Position numbers and translations under genes: made by a program. The notes under the pieces are model-generated. The model saw only the letters and a list, made by a program, of their open reading frames with translations, made no database searches and had not been told where the DNA came from. Positions 1-11,820 of a stretch of 64,000 nt of DNA are shown one piece after another. Origin of the DNA: Sphingobacteriales bacterium JAD_PAG50586_3 (lineage in GTDB: Bacteria > Bacteroidota > Bacteroidia > CAMBQF01). Numbering within the stretch: the stretch's first letter is position 1; each line of letters opens with the position of its first letter. Where the stretch lies: the NCBI GenBank assembly GCA_023213195.1, contig CP096135.1, forward strand, positions 1,134,616-1,198,615, in the 5' to 3' direction.

Positions 1-712
1 CAGTCAGAGCACATGGCGGCTAATGATGCAAATGCAGTAAATTTTTTGCTGGTTCTAATACTGTCAGGTAATTTATCGCCTTGTTGGTTGCCAAAGCCAC
101 CATTTTCAAAAGGCTTAGGCGAAACATATATAGTTCTTATGTATTGAGCCAATGCTTTACTGATATTTTTTGGCGATATGACATTTTTATCTGAAGGAAA
201 AGCATTTTTAAAGAATTTAGGATAGTATTTGTGGGTATTTAACTCACGCACCAAAACGGCAATATCTTTAGCCATTTCGTTGTGTTTTTGTATAGGTTCT
301 ATAACCTGCTCTTCCAAAGATTTTGCTCTCCCGTCCCAAAAAACTCAGTTTGCCAAGCAAGGTTAGCAAGGGGCATGCTGTTAAAGTCGTCAGGTATTTT
401 TAAAGCCCCATTGCTTACATTTTTGCCAGCATCGGTAAAAAAATTATTTTGGTTGTGGCACGATGCGCATGATTGAGTTTTATTTACAGATAATAAAGAA
501 TCGTAAAACAATAACCTTCCTAGTGCAATGCCCTCGACTGTTAATGGATTATCTAAAGGAATATTAGGTTTGGGTAAATACGCAGTATCGTAAGGTAAGC
601 TATAAGGGGTTGGTTTATCATCCTGTATTTGATAGTAGGAAAATGATAAAAGGAAATATATTCCGGGTAATAGCAGCAGTGCCACTTTTTTGTTTTTTAA
701 CTTGCTAAGCAT
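1..712 (-). CDS. MauG-type dihaem cytochrome c peroxidase, copy 1 (3' end outside window)
   Basis: Periplasmic dihaem peroxidase of the CCP/MauG family, which uses haem iron to reduce peroxide or oxidise a partner. Start ATG at 710-712, followed by a hydrophobic N-terminal anchor/signal and the first haem site CASCH at about residue 82. The family motif WDGR after a conserved NLAWQTEFF lies in the next frame: adding one T to the six-base run at 338-343 restores it, and the reading continues to the left edge (ending KKFTAFASLAAMC). The second haem site lies beyond position 1. The N-terminal 240 bp are almost identical to the copy that starts at 1808, six bases upstream of which this gene begins, so both are probably one transcript. 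Confidence 0.82.
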
Positions 713-717
713 TGTTG

Positions 718-1808
718 TTATTTAAAGTTTGGAAAGGTTTTCCAATTAAAATTAGCCTTATTAAAAGGGTTAGATTTTTCTCTATCTTTAATAATTGACG
801 TGTCTTTTAGTGACAATAGATAGTCTACCATATCTTTTTTGTCAGATTCTTCAAACCTATTTACAATCTTTTCATCTATTACTCCCGGATTATGTAAATG
901 TAGTTCTTCAATATGCTCGTCATAATGGTCTATAACTTCATATAACGTTTTAAAACGCCCGTCGTGCATATAAGGTGCTGTATATGCCAGGTTTATTAAT
1001 GATGGAATTTTTAGTGCCTTAGGGATGTGTTCTTTACTAAGAAAAATGCCATTAAATGCCATAGAATTGTTTCTGCCACCATAAAGTTCCGATGCATGAC
1101 ATTTTGAACACATTTTCTCCAATTTTTTAAAAGATTTAAATTTTTTGACTCTTTTACACTATCAGGTAACATTTGGTTGTAATACACAAAGCCACCATCT
1201 TCAAAAGGTTTTGGCGACACATAAATTGTTCTGATAAATTGGGCAAGTGCTTTACTGATATTTTTTACCGAGACAGGCTTTTTGTCTTTCGGAAATGATT
1301 TTTTAAAATATTTTGGGTAGTATGTGTGGGCATTTAATTCTCTAATTAATACTGCTGTGTCTTTAGCCATTTCATTATGCTTTTGTATAGGCTCTAATAC
1401 TTGGTCTTCTAAAGATTTTGTGCGTCCGTCCCAAAAAACTCGGTTTGCCAAGCAAGGTTAGCAAGGGGCATGCTGTTAAAGTCGCCAAGGCATATTTAAA
1501 GCACCAATGCTAAAATCTTTGCCGCCGTCTGTAAAGTAAAACTCTTGTTTGTGGCACGATGCGCATGATTGGGTTTTATTTACAGATAACAAAGAATCGT
1601 AAAACAATAACCTTCCTAGTGCAATGCCCTCGACTGTTAATGGATTATCTAAAGGAATATTAGGTTTGGGTAAATACGCAGTATCATAAGGTAAGCTATA
1701 AGGGGTTGGTTTATCATCCTGTATTTGATAGTAGGAAAATGATAAAAGGAAATATATTCCGGGTAAAAGCAGCAGTGCCACTTTTTTGTTTTTTAACTTG
1801 CTAAGCAT
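718..1808 (-). CDS. MauG-type dihaem cytochrome c peroxidase, copy 2 (frameshifted)
   Basis: Full-length second copy. Start ATG at 1806-1808 (same N-terminal MLSKLKNKK as copy 1). First haem site [16 protein letters not shown] motif; second haem site CSKCH; conserved [17 protein letters not shown] near the C-terminus, all typical of MauG/CCP proteins. The reading frame is broken three times: near 1486 (one extra base relative to copy 1), in the A6 run 1433-1438 and in the T6 run 1141-1146, where one extra base each restores continuous homology. The same A6 tract is short in both copies, which favours a systematic sequencing error over two independent mutations. Predicted to be a periplasmic haem protein exported by Sec. 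Confidence 0.8.
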
Positions 1809-2092
1809 TGTTATAATACGATTTCTTTTTCTATTGAAGTAAACTAATAATGTCAATAGCTGTTTAGGTATTTCTTTTGTTAAAGAAGATTTTGTATTGG
1901 CTTGGGTAATGCGCGTGCCATAAATTTAATATTCAATTATTTACATAGAAAATAATATTAATTTAATGTTTCATATAGCATTATGAAATTAAGATAACAT
2001 TATTCGGCTAATAAAAAACTAATTTGATTGTTAAATATTTTCTAATGTAAGGTTTTAACTAAAATTTTACTTGCAATTTACCGTAAAAGTAC

Positions 2093-2100
2093 TATTTTTG
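2093..2100 (+). promoter_or_regulatory. Bacteroidota -7 box for giant surface protein
   Basis: TATTTTTG matches the Bacteroidota primary-sigma -7 consensus TAnnTTTG. A TTG at 2071-2073 sits 19 bases upstream, the expected -33 spacing. The start codon follows 27 bases later. Confidence 0.6.
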
Positions 2101-2127
2101 ATAATTATATAGTTAAAAGTTAGTTAG

Positions 2128-5100
2128 ATGAGAAACAAATACTTAGCGTTATTCGCAATGCTCTTAGTTGCAATAACCGGCTCTGCGCAAAATATTCAAT
2201 ATCAGGTTGATGGCGAAAACTTGTATTATGGCAATGGTTGCGATGATTGCTATTCTGGCCCCGACCCCCGTTGGCAAACAAGGGTTTCTCATGACAACGC
2301 CAACTGGAGCGATTGGAACGTATCTCAAGAAGATATAAGCTGCCCAAGCTGGAGGAATGTAACAAACTATAGTTGGAGAAATTATACTACAACCGGTTAC
2401 GGCTCAACACTTTATATGCAGTTTAATGGGTATGAAGATGATGACTGGACATGCGGTGGCGATGATTACGACTGTGGCGGGTACGGTTCTATTGGTACCA
2501 TAAACATAACAGGCTCTGGCAACCCCCATGCCAGTGGAATTACTATACATGGAGCAGAACTTGTGGAGCTCAATACCAGGTTGAATGGAGCAATTATTGG
2601 AAATACGATTATAGTCCAACCGTTACAACACATCCTGCGCCTAATACAGCTCTTTGTATCGGCAGTACAACTACACTTTCAGTAATAGTAAATTCAGATT
2701 TACAAGGACGTAGCTTAGGCCGTTTTTACCAATGGCAAATATCAAACAATACAGATTGTTCAGGTGCTGCAAACTGGCAAAATATTCCGGGTGCTACAAG
2801 TTCAACTTACACACCTTACGAAATTGCCGGTACACGCTTGTACCGTTGTTTAATAACATCTAATTGCAGTGCCGATTTTAGTACATTTACAGCTACATCA
2901 AACTGTGCCAGGGTAACCTACAACACCCAAAACGGTACTACAACAGCCCCAAGTTCTATACCTTATTACACAGGCGATAATGCCCCTAACGTGCAAGGAG
3001 CATGTGGTGCAACCGTTTTGCCTTGGTTCTGTTAATACATTTAGTGCATTGCTTCCACCAAGTGTTGGCGCTGTAGCTAATGTTACTTACAGTTGGTCTG
3101 TTAGTGCTGGTACCTTGTCAGCTTCAACAGGCAACTCAACAAACTGGACTGTACCTACAACAGCAGGTATATACACATTAACACTTACCTATGTTGATGG
3201 TTGTGGCACTACCGATATAACCCGTACCTGTAATCTTACCGTTGGCTCACCAACATGTAACTATACATACGTAGCCCCTGCAGTTAGCGGTGGTTCCGAT
3301 GCTTCTGGCTGCGGCGGTCCGGATAACCCTTGCGGAACATTAAGTTATGCAATAACAAATATTGGTTCGGCCAACCATATAAAAATGTTAACCGGCTCAT
3401 ATACCCAAAATTCTATAGTTGATATACCTAATAATATTATTATAGAGGGTGGTTATGAAAAATCTGCCGGTATCTGGTTAAAACGTACTAACCCCACCTC
3501 GCGCACAGCTATAAACTTTACTGCCGAAGCAACAGCTGGTGGCACCACTTTTATAATGGGCCTAAGGGGTGTAAGCAAAAGCGGTTTTAGAATACAGGAT
3601 TTAGACATTACAACATCATCAGCATCAGGTCAAGCCTCTGGTTTTGGCAAATCAAACTACGCTGTATATCTTAATGCGTGTTCAAACTACACATTTGAGC
3701 GTTGTAACATTACTTCGGGCAACGCAACTTCTGGTAATGGCGGCGCTACTGGTGACGTTGGCGATCCATGAAGCGCAGGTTCAGTTGGCGGCGGCGGCGG
3801 CTGTGGTGGAGGTAACTCAACTGGCGGCGGCGGCGGCAATGGCGGCGGTGGTGGTGCTGGTGGCTCTGGTGGCCCGGGTGGCGATGGGGCAACAGGCTCA
3901 ACCGGCGGATATGGCGGCGGCGGCGGCAATGATAATGGAGGTACTACTGCTAACACATCTGTTTGCCAATGTACAGGCAACTGGAATGGCAGAAGAGGTC
4001 AAGACGCATGTGCGTCTGCAGGAAATGGAGGTAGTAGATCAAGTGACGGTGGTTGTGGTGGTAGTGGTGTGGGTTCTTCTGGCTCTACATGTACTACTGC
4101 AGGAGCAGCGGGTACTTCTTATGGTGCTGCATCAGCAACCTATACAAGTGGTTACTTTGTCCCTGTGCAAGGAACACATGGCGGCGGCGGTGCTGGCGGC
4201 GGCGGCGGCGGCGGCGGTGGCGGCGGCGCTGGTGATGATGATTGGACAGACGTGGCAGGTGATGGTGGAAGTGGCGGCGGCGGCGGCGGCGGCGGCGGAG
4301 AAGGTGGTCAAGGAGGTTTTGGCGGCGGCGGTTCGTTTGGCGTTTTTTTATGGGCAAACAGCTCATCTACTAATTTTGTAAATTGTAATATAACCGGTGG
4401 TTCTAGCCTAGCATCTGGTGGTACTGGTGGAAATGGTGGAGCCGGTGGAGCCGGTGGCGGATCTACAGGAGGAGGATGCCAATGCGGCGATGGCAACAGA
4501 GGCGGTGCTGGTGGTGGAGGCTCACAAGGCGGTGCCGGTGGTAAAGGTGGAGATGGTTCTCCTGGCGTTCGCATAGCATTAGCTAGCCAAGGTTCAGGAA
4601 CAGCGCCTACTACATCAGGCATGACCGGGACAATTAATTCTACTGCTACATTCACAGCAACAATACCAACTACTCCGGCTGTAACAGTTGATGCCCAAAA
4701 TGGTAAGCTTTGTACATACTCTGTTATTGCTTTAACCAAAGCAAGCGGCAACTGGACATTGCCTAGTGGTATTACTTATATTGATGAAAACGGCCCTAAC
4801 GATGGTGCCGCTAGTTATAATTCAGCTAGCAGCCCTGCAAACGTATATGCAACAACCGCAAACTCATGGTACGGTGTTACAGGCCCATTAACATATGATA
4901 ATTTATTCCGTGTACTAGATTCACGTACTTTACCAACTATTAATACTATTGCTGCACCATGTATTGGTGGCAATATTACCCCAACACTTGGCGCAGGTTC
5001 TTATGGAACTGTTGTAGACCATAAATGGGAAGTTTTTAGCGGCACATCGGCTTCTGGAACGGCTGTATTTACTACCACAGGTAGTGCTACTCCAACCATA

Positions 5101-8100
5101 GGGCCTTTTACCTCGGCCGGTACTTATATTGTTAAATATTCGCAACGCGAATTATGCTGCGGTTGGTCAATCCCAATTTTCTCTGCTACTTTTACAGTAG
5201 TTGCAGATCCATCAGCACCCAATGCTTTAACAAAAACCTCAGGCTCTAATATACCTGATGTTTGTATTGGTGCTACCGGTTTAGGCGTAAACGCAACAAC
5301 CGTTACATCTGGCGGGTCAGGTACATGTAGTGTAGAGTATTCTTACTTTACACCTCAAGCCAACGCGTGGTCTGCTTGGAGCACATCAGTACCTTCTAGC
5401 ATTAGTGCAGGTACAGTAACAGGTCAGGTAAAAGTTAAAGCACGCACAAATTGTAACGGCTCTGGCTGCGATATATCTGTGGAAACAGCTGAGGTTGTTT
5501 GGAACGTTGTAGATGATCCTGCTGCAGGATCACTTTCTCGCGGTACTGTTCAACAATCTACCGTATGCGCTGGCACTACTTTAGATGTGTTAGTTACCGG
5601 CGGAACAGGTGGCGTTGCCCCGGTTACAGATGCTATACAATACAGGATAGGTACAACCGGCGGTTGGACAGCTTATTCAGGCGCTTTTACTGCCAATACT
5701 GCAGGCGATTATTATTTCCAAACCCAGCGTACATCGTCTGTTAATGGCTGTACATCTTCGGCTTGGTTGCCAAGCGGCAATGGCGAGTTATTATATACTG
5801 TAATTGCTGCGCCTGTACAAAAAACGGTATCTGTAACTACTTCGCCAATTTGTACAGGTAGCTCTACTACCATAATACTAAATAGCTCACAAAACGGTGT
5901 AGACTATAAATTATGGAATGTAACCGACAATACATTTAGTGCTGTACAAACAGGCGATGGTTCTAGCAACCTATCATTTACTACCAACGCTTTAACGGCT
6001 ACTAAAACTTTCAAAATTATTGCTACACTTAGCCCATGTGCTGATGTAAATATGAATAACGATGTGGCTGTTACTGTTACCGTAGTAACTGCAGCCCCAT
6101 CAGCCATAACGGCTTCTGCTAACTCGTTATCACTATGTGTGGGTGGTTCATTTAATTTAAATGCTACTGGTGGCTCGGGTGCAGCATCGTGGAGCTGGAC
6201 TGGCCCAAACAGCTACACCAATAACGTTCAAGACCCAGCTGCATTTACAACAGTTTCTGCATCAGCAGGTAACTATACAGCTAGTGCAACAAACGTTTGT
6301 GGTACTACTACAAGTAATACCTTAACATTAGCCTTGGCATCTGCAGTACCAACAGCGGTTACCGCGTCAGCTAACTCATTAGCGTTGTGTGTAGGCAACT
6401 CATTTGATTTGAGTGCTACAGGCGGCACAGGTGCTGCATCGTGGAGCTGGAGTGGCCCTAACAGCTACACCAACACCAACCAAGACCCAGCCGCGTTTAC
6501 AACAGTGGCCGGTTCTGCCGGAAACTATATAGCTACAGCAACTAACGCATGTGGCAGCACAAACAGTAATACATTAGCTTTGGCCCTTACATCTTCTGCG
6601 CCAACAGCAGTAACTGCTTCTGCTAACGCATTATCATTGTGCGAGGGTGCTTCTTTTGACCTAAATGCTACAGGCGGCACAGGAGCAACATCGTGGAGCT
6701 GGAGTGGGCCCAACAGCTACTCTAATACCAACCAAAACCCGGCTGCTTTTACTACATTATCAGCATCGGCAGGTAATTACATAGCCACAGCAACTAACGT
6801 TTGTGGTAGCACAAACAGTAATACATTGGCTTTAGCACTTACAGCTACAACGCCAAGTGCGGTTACCGCATCAGCTAACTCGTTAGCCATGTGTGCAGGT
6901 TCATCGTTTGATTTAAATGCTACAGGCGGCACAGGAGCAACATCGTGGAGCTGGAGCGGTCCTAACAGCTATAGCAATGCCAACCAAAACCCTGCTGCGT
7001 TTAACACCGTGGCAGCATCTGCTGGTAATTATATAGCTACAGCAACAAACGTCTGCGGCAATACTACAAGTAATACGCTAACTCTTGCGGTTACGCCAAG
7101 TGTTCCATCTGCGGTAACAGCATCTGCAACATCTGCTAATTTATGTGTAGGTGGTTCTTTAGACTTAAATGCTACAGGTGGTACAGGAGCAACATCGTGG
7201 AGCTGGACTGGGCCTAATAGCTACAGCAATAGCAGCCAAGATCCGGTTTCATTTGTTACTACAAGTGCATCGGCTGGTACTTATGTGGCTACAGCAACCA
7301 ATATTTGTGGTAGTACTGCAAGCAATAATTTGGCTGTTACAGTAGTAACAGGCCCAATACAACGCACTATACAGGTAGCCTCTAGTACTGTTTGTTCGGG
7401 TACTCCGGGTACTGTTCAGGTACTAAGCTCTGAAAGTGGAACTGTTTACCAACTATATAATACTACAACAAGTGCTAACGTGGGTGCTACCCAAACAGGC
7501 AATGGCTCTACCTTAAACTTTAGCACCGGTAACTTAACATCGGCTTCTACATTCAAAGTTATAGCCAGTCGCAACCCATGTACTGCGCTAGACATGAACA
7601 ATGGTATTGATGTTGATATATATGTTGTTGGTAATAACTACTGGAATGGCTCTGTAAGCACAGATTGGTTTACCGGTGGTAACTGGTGTTTAGGTGGCGC
7701 CATACCTACAAATGTTACAGATGTGTTTATACCTAACTCTGCCACTACCAACTTTGACCCTAATATTAACAACACAGGTGCTGTAACCCGCAGCATTAAT
7801 ATTGAAAGCAGCGGCGTGCTTAGCATTAGCGGTAACCGCAATCTTGATATATGGGGAGATTGGAACAACAGCGGCACATTTAACTATAATGCCAGCACTG
7901 TTACCTTTAAAGGAACAGGCAACGCTAACTTAACAGGCTTTACAGACCCTCAGGAGTTTAATAACCTAAGAGTTGACAAAGGCACTAATGCTACGCCTTT
8001 ATTAGATATGGGTGTCAATGTAACTGTATACGGCGCTTTACAACCAACCAATGGTTTAGCTAAAGTTAGCGGTGGCGATTTAACATTGTCTACCACAGCT

Positions 8101-10096
8101 ACAACAATAGCATCTACAGCAGCTGTAGAAATTAACGGTGGCAATTTAGTGGCAGGTTCTAATGCATTTACTAATAACGGTGCATTTAGGGTTGTAACAG
8201 GCAATGCTGATATTGCTAGTTTAACAAATGCCAGCGGTTCTACATATAATACTACCGGTGGTATAACTACTATTGGTGGCAACGTAGCCAACACGGGTGC
8301 AACTGTTAGTGCAACAGGCGGCTCTATAACTGCCAATGGCGATTGGAGCAACGCCTCGTCTACCACAACTACTTACAATGGTTCTACTATTGCGGTTGTA
8401 GGCAACTACAGCTCAACAGGCACGTCGGTTGTAAATGCAAACGGTGCAACAGTATCTGTGGGTGGCAACTATACCAATACATCATCTACACTTTCTCTTG
8501 GCGGTGCTATAGTTGTTGTGGGTGGTAACATGGTTAATACAACAGGTACAGTAAACCAAACAGGAGGCGCTATAACCTTTAATACTACCGGTGGTAGCTT
8601 TAACAGCAATGCAGTATTGCATTTAGATGGTGGTAGCAACCTTAACATTAGCACCGGCACAATGTATTTTGAGCGTGCTAATGGTGGCACTGGTAACGAC
8701 CTTGTAATTCTATCGGGTGCAGGTACCAAAGCCATAACCGGCGGTACATTCCAGTTTGGCAATGCTTCTACCCCTGCAAGCCATGTGTTTAAAGTAAACA
8801 ACAGCGTTGTAGACTTTAACAACTTTACCATTAATAACACTAATACACCAACAGTACAATTGCTAGCCAACGCTGCAACCCGCAGCACAGGTGTGTTAAC
8901 CGTAAGCGGTGTGTTAAACCTTAACGAGTATACCTTTACTGTTAAAAACAGCGCTACAAGTGCTATAACAGGTAACAGCTATGTGTTAAGCGAGGCTACT
9001 AGTGGCAACTCTAAACTGGCTTGGAACATTGGTAATAATACAGGCTCTTATGTATTCCCATTTGGTAATGCGGCAGGCACTGCTATTCCGTTTACATTTA
9101 ATGTAACCACAGGTGGTACACAAAACGGTACCGGCAATGTTACAGTAAGTACATACCCAAGTTCTGATGACAATACACCATGGGTATCTGGTGTTGCGCA
9201 CATGAACTTTGTAAACGGCCCAGAGCAATGGTACTGATGCTACACTAGACCGTTGGTGGGTTATTGATGCCAATAACTACACTACCAAACCGGTTTCAAG
9301 CATGACATTTATGTATGCTGATTCTGACCTGTCAGGCAATTCATCTATAACAGAAGGTTTCCTTAAAGCACAGCGTTGGAATGCTACAGGTGGCCCATTA
9401 AGCTCTGGTGGCTGGGACGACCCTGCAACATTTGGCTCTAACACCAATAACAGTGGTAACAATACAGTTACTGTAGCTGGCGTTTACAACTACTCTCCAT
9501 GGGTATTGCACGATGGTGAAAGTAGCGGAAACAGCCCACTACCTATTGAACTGGTAGACTTTAAAGCATCTTGTACTAATGATGTAGTTACTATTAACTG
9601 GACAACAGCCACAGAGGTTAATAACGATTACTTTACCGTTCAACGTTCTACAGATTTAACAAACTACACTAACGTAGCTGTGGTTGAAGGAGCGGGCAAC
9701 AGTAACACGTTGTTAAACTACTCTACTAAAGATCAGTACCCATTAACAGGTACATCTTACTACCGTTTAATGCAAACCGACTATGATGGCCAGTTTGAAA
9801 TGTTTAGTCCGGTAGCTGTAATGTGTGTTACTAAAGATGCTGACGTTATTAGCGTGTTCCCTAACCCTGCTAATGATAGGCTTAACGTTACCATGAACCT
9901 TACCGCTAACGATCGTGGCCGTATATTAATATACAATCACTTCGGTCAGTTAGTAGAATCGTTGTTTGTTGAACCTAAAGCAGGTGTTAATACCTATAGC
10001 TTTGACTTAAACAACCTTAGCCAAGGCCAATACATGGTTAGCTTTATGATGGAAGGTAAAGTGCTTCCAACACAAAAAGTAATAATATCAAGGTAA
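2128..10096 (+). CDS. Giant T9SS-secreted surface protein with Gly-rich beta-helix and Ig-like repeats
   Basis: One gene of about 2,650 codons interrupted by shifts at TT 2581-2582, TTTT 3016-3019 and near 9221-9230 and by an in-frame TGA at 3769-3771. Order of parts: signal peptide (MRNKYLALFAMLLVAITGSA), Cys/Trp-rich N-terminal region, PKD/Ig-like segments, a parallel beta-helix-like stretch (about 3250-4600) carrying long glycine-rich loops with GGC triplet runs, further Ig-like segments, five exact-period 84-aa repeats (6097-7356), a second beta-helix-like Asn/Thr-rich region opening with WNGSVSTDWFTGGNW (about 7630-9200), and a C-terminal T9SS type A sorting domain (VFPNPANDRLNV ... GQYMVSF). 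Expected to be exported through SprA-type T9SS and anchored or released at the cell surface as an adhesin. The exact ligand cannot be told. The TGA could be a TGG misread (D-P-W-S-A-G). Confidence 0.85.
3780..4580 (+). repeat. Glycine-codon (GGC/GGT) low-complexity region
   Basis: Dense GGC/GGT/GGA triplets encode runs of up to about ten consecutive glycines, for example around 4185-4230 and 4270-4300. They are spaced by short coils such as CNITGGSS that resemble beta-helix rungs, so the glycines probably form flexible loops inserted between rungs. Triplet slippage here would change loop length without breaking the frame. Confidence 0.75.
6097..7356 (+). repeat. Five tandem 252-bp Ig-like coding repeats
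   Basis: The unit starts (CCA-A/T-C-A...GT) fall at 6097, 6349, 6601, 6853 and 7105, exactly 252 bases apart. Each encodes 84 residues with the core TASANSL-LC-G-SF-LNATGG, then SWSWSGPNSY, an QDPAAFTT-like turn and AGNYIATATNVCG. Two conserved cysteines per unit suggest one disulfide per Ig-like fold. Nucleotide similarity between units is high, pointing to recent expansion by unequal exchange. Confidence 0.9.
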
Positions 10097-10117
10097 CCTG
10101 ATAGTAAATATTGAATC

Positions 10118-10156
10118 AAAAAAGGTCGGGCTAGTTTAACTAGCCCGACCTTTTTT
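10118..10156. terminator. Bidirectional intrinsic terminator
   Basis: A perfect GGTCGGGCTAGTT/AACTAGCCCGACC hairpin flanked by A6 and T6 lies between two convergent genes and can stop both the surface-protein and aminopeptidase transcripts. Confidence 0.9.
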
Positions 10157-10174
10157 ATTATAGGTAAAGAAAAA

Positions 10175-11470
10175 CTACTTAGCCATAAGGGCCTCAATTT
10201 CTTCTACCTCTATAGGTATGTTAGCCATTAAATCTACAGGGCCATTATCTGTTATTAGTATATTATTCTCAATACGTATACCTAGGCCTTCTTCAGGAAT
10301 GTAAATGCCGGGTTCGCAAGAAAAGCAGTTGCCCGCGCGGAAAGGAGCGTTATAATCGCCTACATCGTGCACATCAATACCCAAAAAGTGCGATGTGCCG
10401 TGCATAAAGTACTTTTTATAAAGCGGGGCGGCCGGGTCTTGCTTAGCAACCTCCTCAGCTTTTAAAAGGCCAAGGCCAATAAGCTCTTGTTCCATAATAG
10501 CACCTACGGCTTTGTTATACTCGGGAAATGCGTTGCCTACCACAAGCATAGCAGTAGCCTGCTTCATAACCCTTAGCACAGCATTGTATACATCTTTTTG
10601 GCGCGGGCTAAATTTGCCATTTACCGGTATGCAACGGGTTAAGTCTGATATATAGTTACCATACTCAGACCCAAAGTCCATAAGTATAAGCTCACCATCG
10701 GCACATGGGCCATTATTGGCTATATAATGTAATACACAGGCGTTTTTACCCGATGCTATAATAGGAGTATAGGCATGGCCTTGCGCACGGTTACGTATAA
10801 ACTCGTGAATTATTTCGGCCTCAATTTCATATTCTGTAACGCCGGGCTTTACAAAACCCAACACACGCCTAAAGGCTTTTTCTGTAATATCAATAGCCTG
10901 TTGCATCACTGCTACCTCGGGCTGGCTTTTTACTTCGCGCAGTTGGGTAAGCAAGGGCGCGGCCCTTTCATACTTATGCAGGGGGTAGCGGTTGCGCATA
11001 TCTGCCAGCAGTCTTAGGTCGCGGTACTGCACATCGCTGGCATATCGGGGGTTCTCGTTGCTGTTATAATATATAGTATCAGCAGCCAGCATTAGGCGGG
11101 CAATGGTGGTATAAAACTCATCATACCAAAAAATAGTTTGTATGCCAGATTGTGCCCGCGCTTCATCTTTAGTGTATTTATGGCCTTCCCAAACGGCTAT
11201 ATGCTCGTTAGTGCGGCGTATAAACAATATCTCGCGTTGTTCAGGCGTTGGTGCATCAGGAAATAAGAACAAGGCAGTATCTTCCTGGTCTATACCGGTA
11301 AGGTAAAAAAGGTCTGAGTTTTGACGGAAAACAAAGTTTTGGTCGGCACTGCGGGGCATTTCATCATTACTATTAATAATAGCAACAGATTTTTTAGCCA
11401 GCAAAGCAGCAAAACGCTTCCGGTTTTCTATAAATAAACCAGATTCAATGGTATTATATCTAATATTCAT
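10175..11470 (-). CDS. pepP: Xaa-Pro aminopeptidase (aminopeptidase P, M24B)
   Basis: Cytosolic metallopeptidase that removes an N-terminal residue preceding proline. The 431-aa product has an aminopeptidase P N-terminal domain (about residues 5-135) and a pita-bread catalytic domain (about 185-415). The five metal ligands are visible: Asp265 and Asp276 (MDFGSE and ISDLTR), His357 (MHGTSHFLG), Glu386 (SCEPGIYIPEEG) and Glu401 (RIENN). An in-frame start at 11491 exists, but a TAccTTTG -7 box covers it (11489-11496), so MNIRYNTIE at 11470 is preferred. The gene ends against a shared terminator with the surface protein. Confidence 0.95.
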   Translation of the reverse strand: MNIRYNTIESGLFIENRKRFAALLAKKSVAIINSNDEMPRSADQNFVFRQNSDLFYLTGIDQEDTALFLFPDAPTPEQREILFIRRTNEHIAVWEGHKYTKDEARAQSGIQTIFWYDEFYTTIARLMLAADTIYYNSNENPRYASDVQYRDLRLLADMRNRYPLHKYERAAPLLTQLREVKSQPEVAVMQQAIDITEKAFRRVLGFVKPGVTEYEIEAEIIHEFIRNRAQGHAYTPIIASGKNACVLHYIANNGPCADGELILMDFGSEYGNYISDLTRCIPVNGKFSPRQKDVYNAVLRVMKQATAMLVVGNAFPEYNKAVGAIMEQELIGLGLLKAEEVAKQDPAAPLYKKYFMHGTSHFLGIDVHDVGDYNAPFRAGNCFSCEPGIYIPEEGLGIRIENNILITDNGPVDLMANIPIEVEEIEALMAK

Positions 11471-11488
11471 ATTAAAAAATGCTTTATA

Positions 11489-11496
11489 CAAAGGTA
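11489..11496 (-). promoter_or_regulatory. -7 box deciding the pepP start
   Basis: Read on the minus strand the sequence is TACCTTTG, a match to TAnnTTTG. It lies 19 bases upstream of the ATG at 11470 and overlaps the alternative upstream start at 11491, which would then be outside the transcript. Confidence 0.6.
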
Positions 11497-11820
11497 TTTT
11501 ATTAAGGTATTTGATACTAATTTTTGTTGTAGTGCCCCGTTAGCTTGCCAATGCTTACATATTTTTATGTAGTAAGTAGGCATTTTTTAGCGGGCTGTTT
11601 ACACAATATTTATTTTCTTACCAACCCTGTATTAAATATCAAAAATATTTTTTGCTCTAAAAGGCTTAATTACAAGGCAGTTTGTAAATTTTTAAAGATC
11701 ATTTATTTTTAAAATCTTACGTGAGTACAGAAGCCTGTACACTTTGCAAACCTAAGAAATGTGGCTGTTGTAGTTTTGGAATGTCAATCAATTTAACATT
11801 AACCCTTAACCCAAATTATT
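11497..11820. other. Intergenic region between pepP and small T9SS protein
   Basis: AT-rich divergent promoter region. It holds a GTG-initiated reading (from 11721) with a compact Cys cluster (CTLCKPKKCGCC) that runs into the next gene in another frame. No recognisable gene or structured RNA was seen. Confidence 0.4.

Noticed and set aside
3687-3980. Minus-strand proline-rich frame
   Set aside because: Antisense shadow of the glycine-codon region; poly-Pro is the reverse complement of GGC/GGT runs.
4094-4751. Minus-strand Arg/His- and Pro-rich frames
   Set aside because: Same antisense effect of the triplet repeats; no signal peptide, start context or homology pattern.
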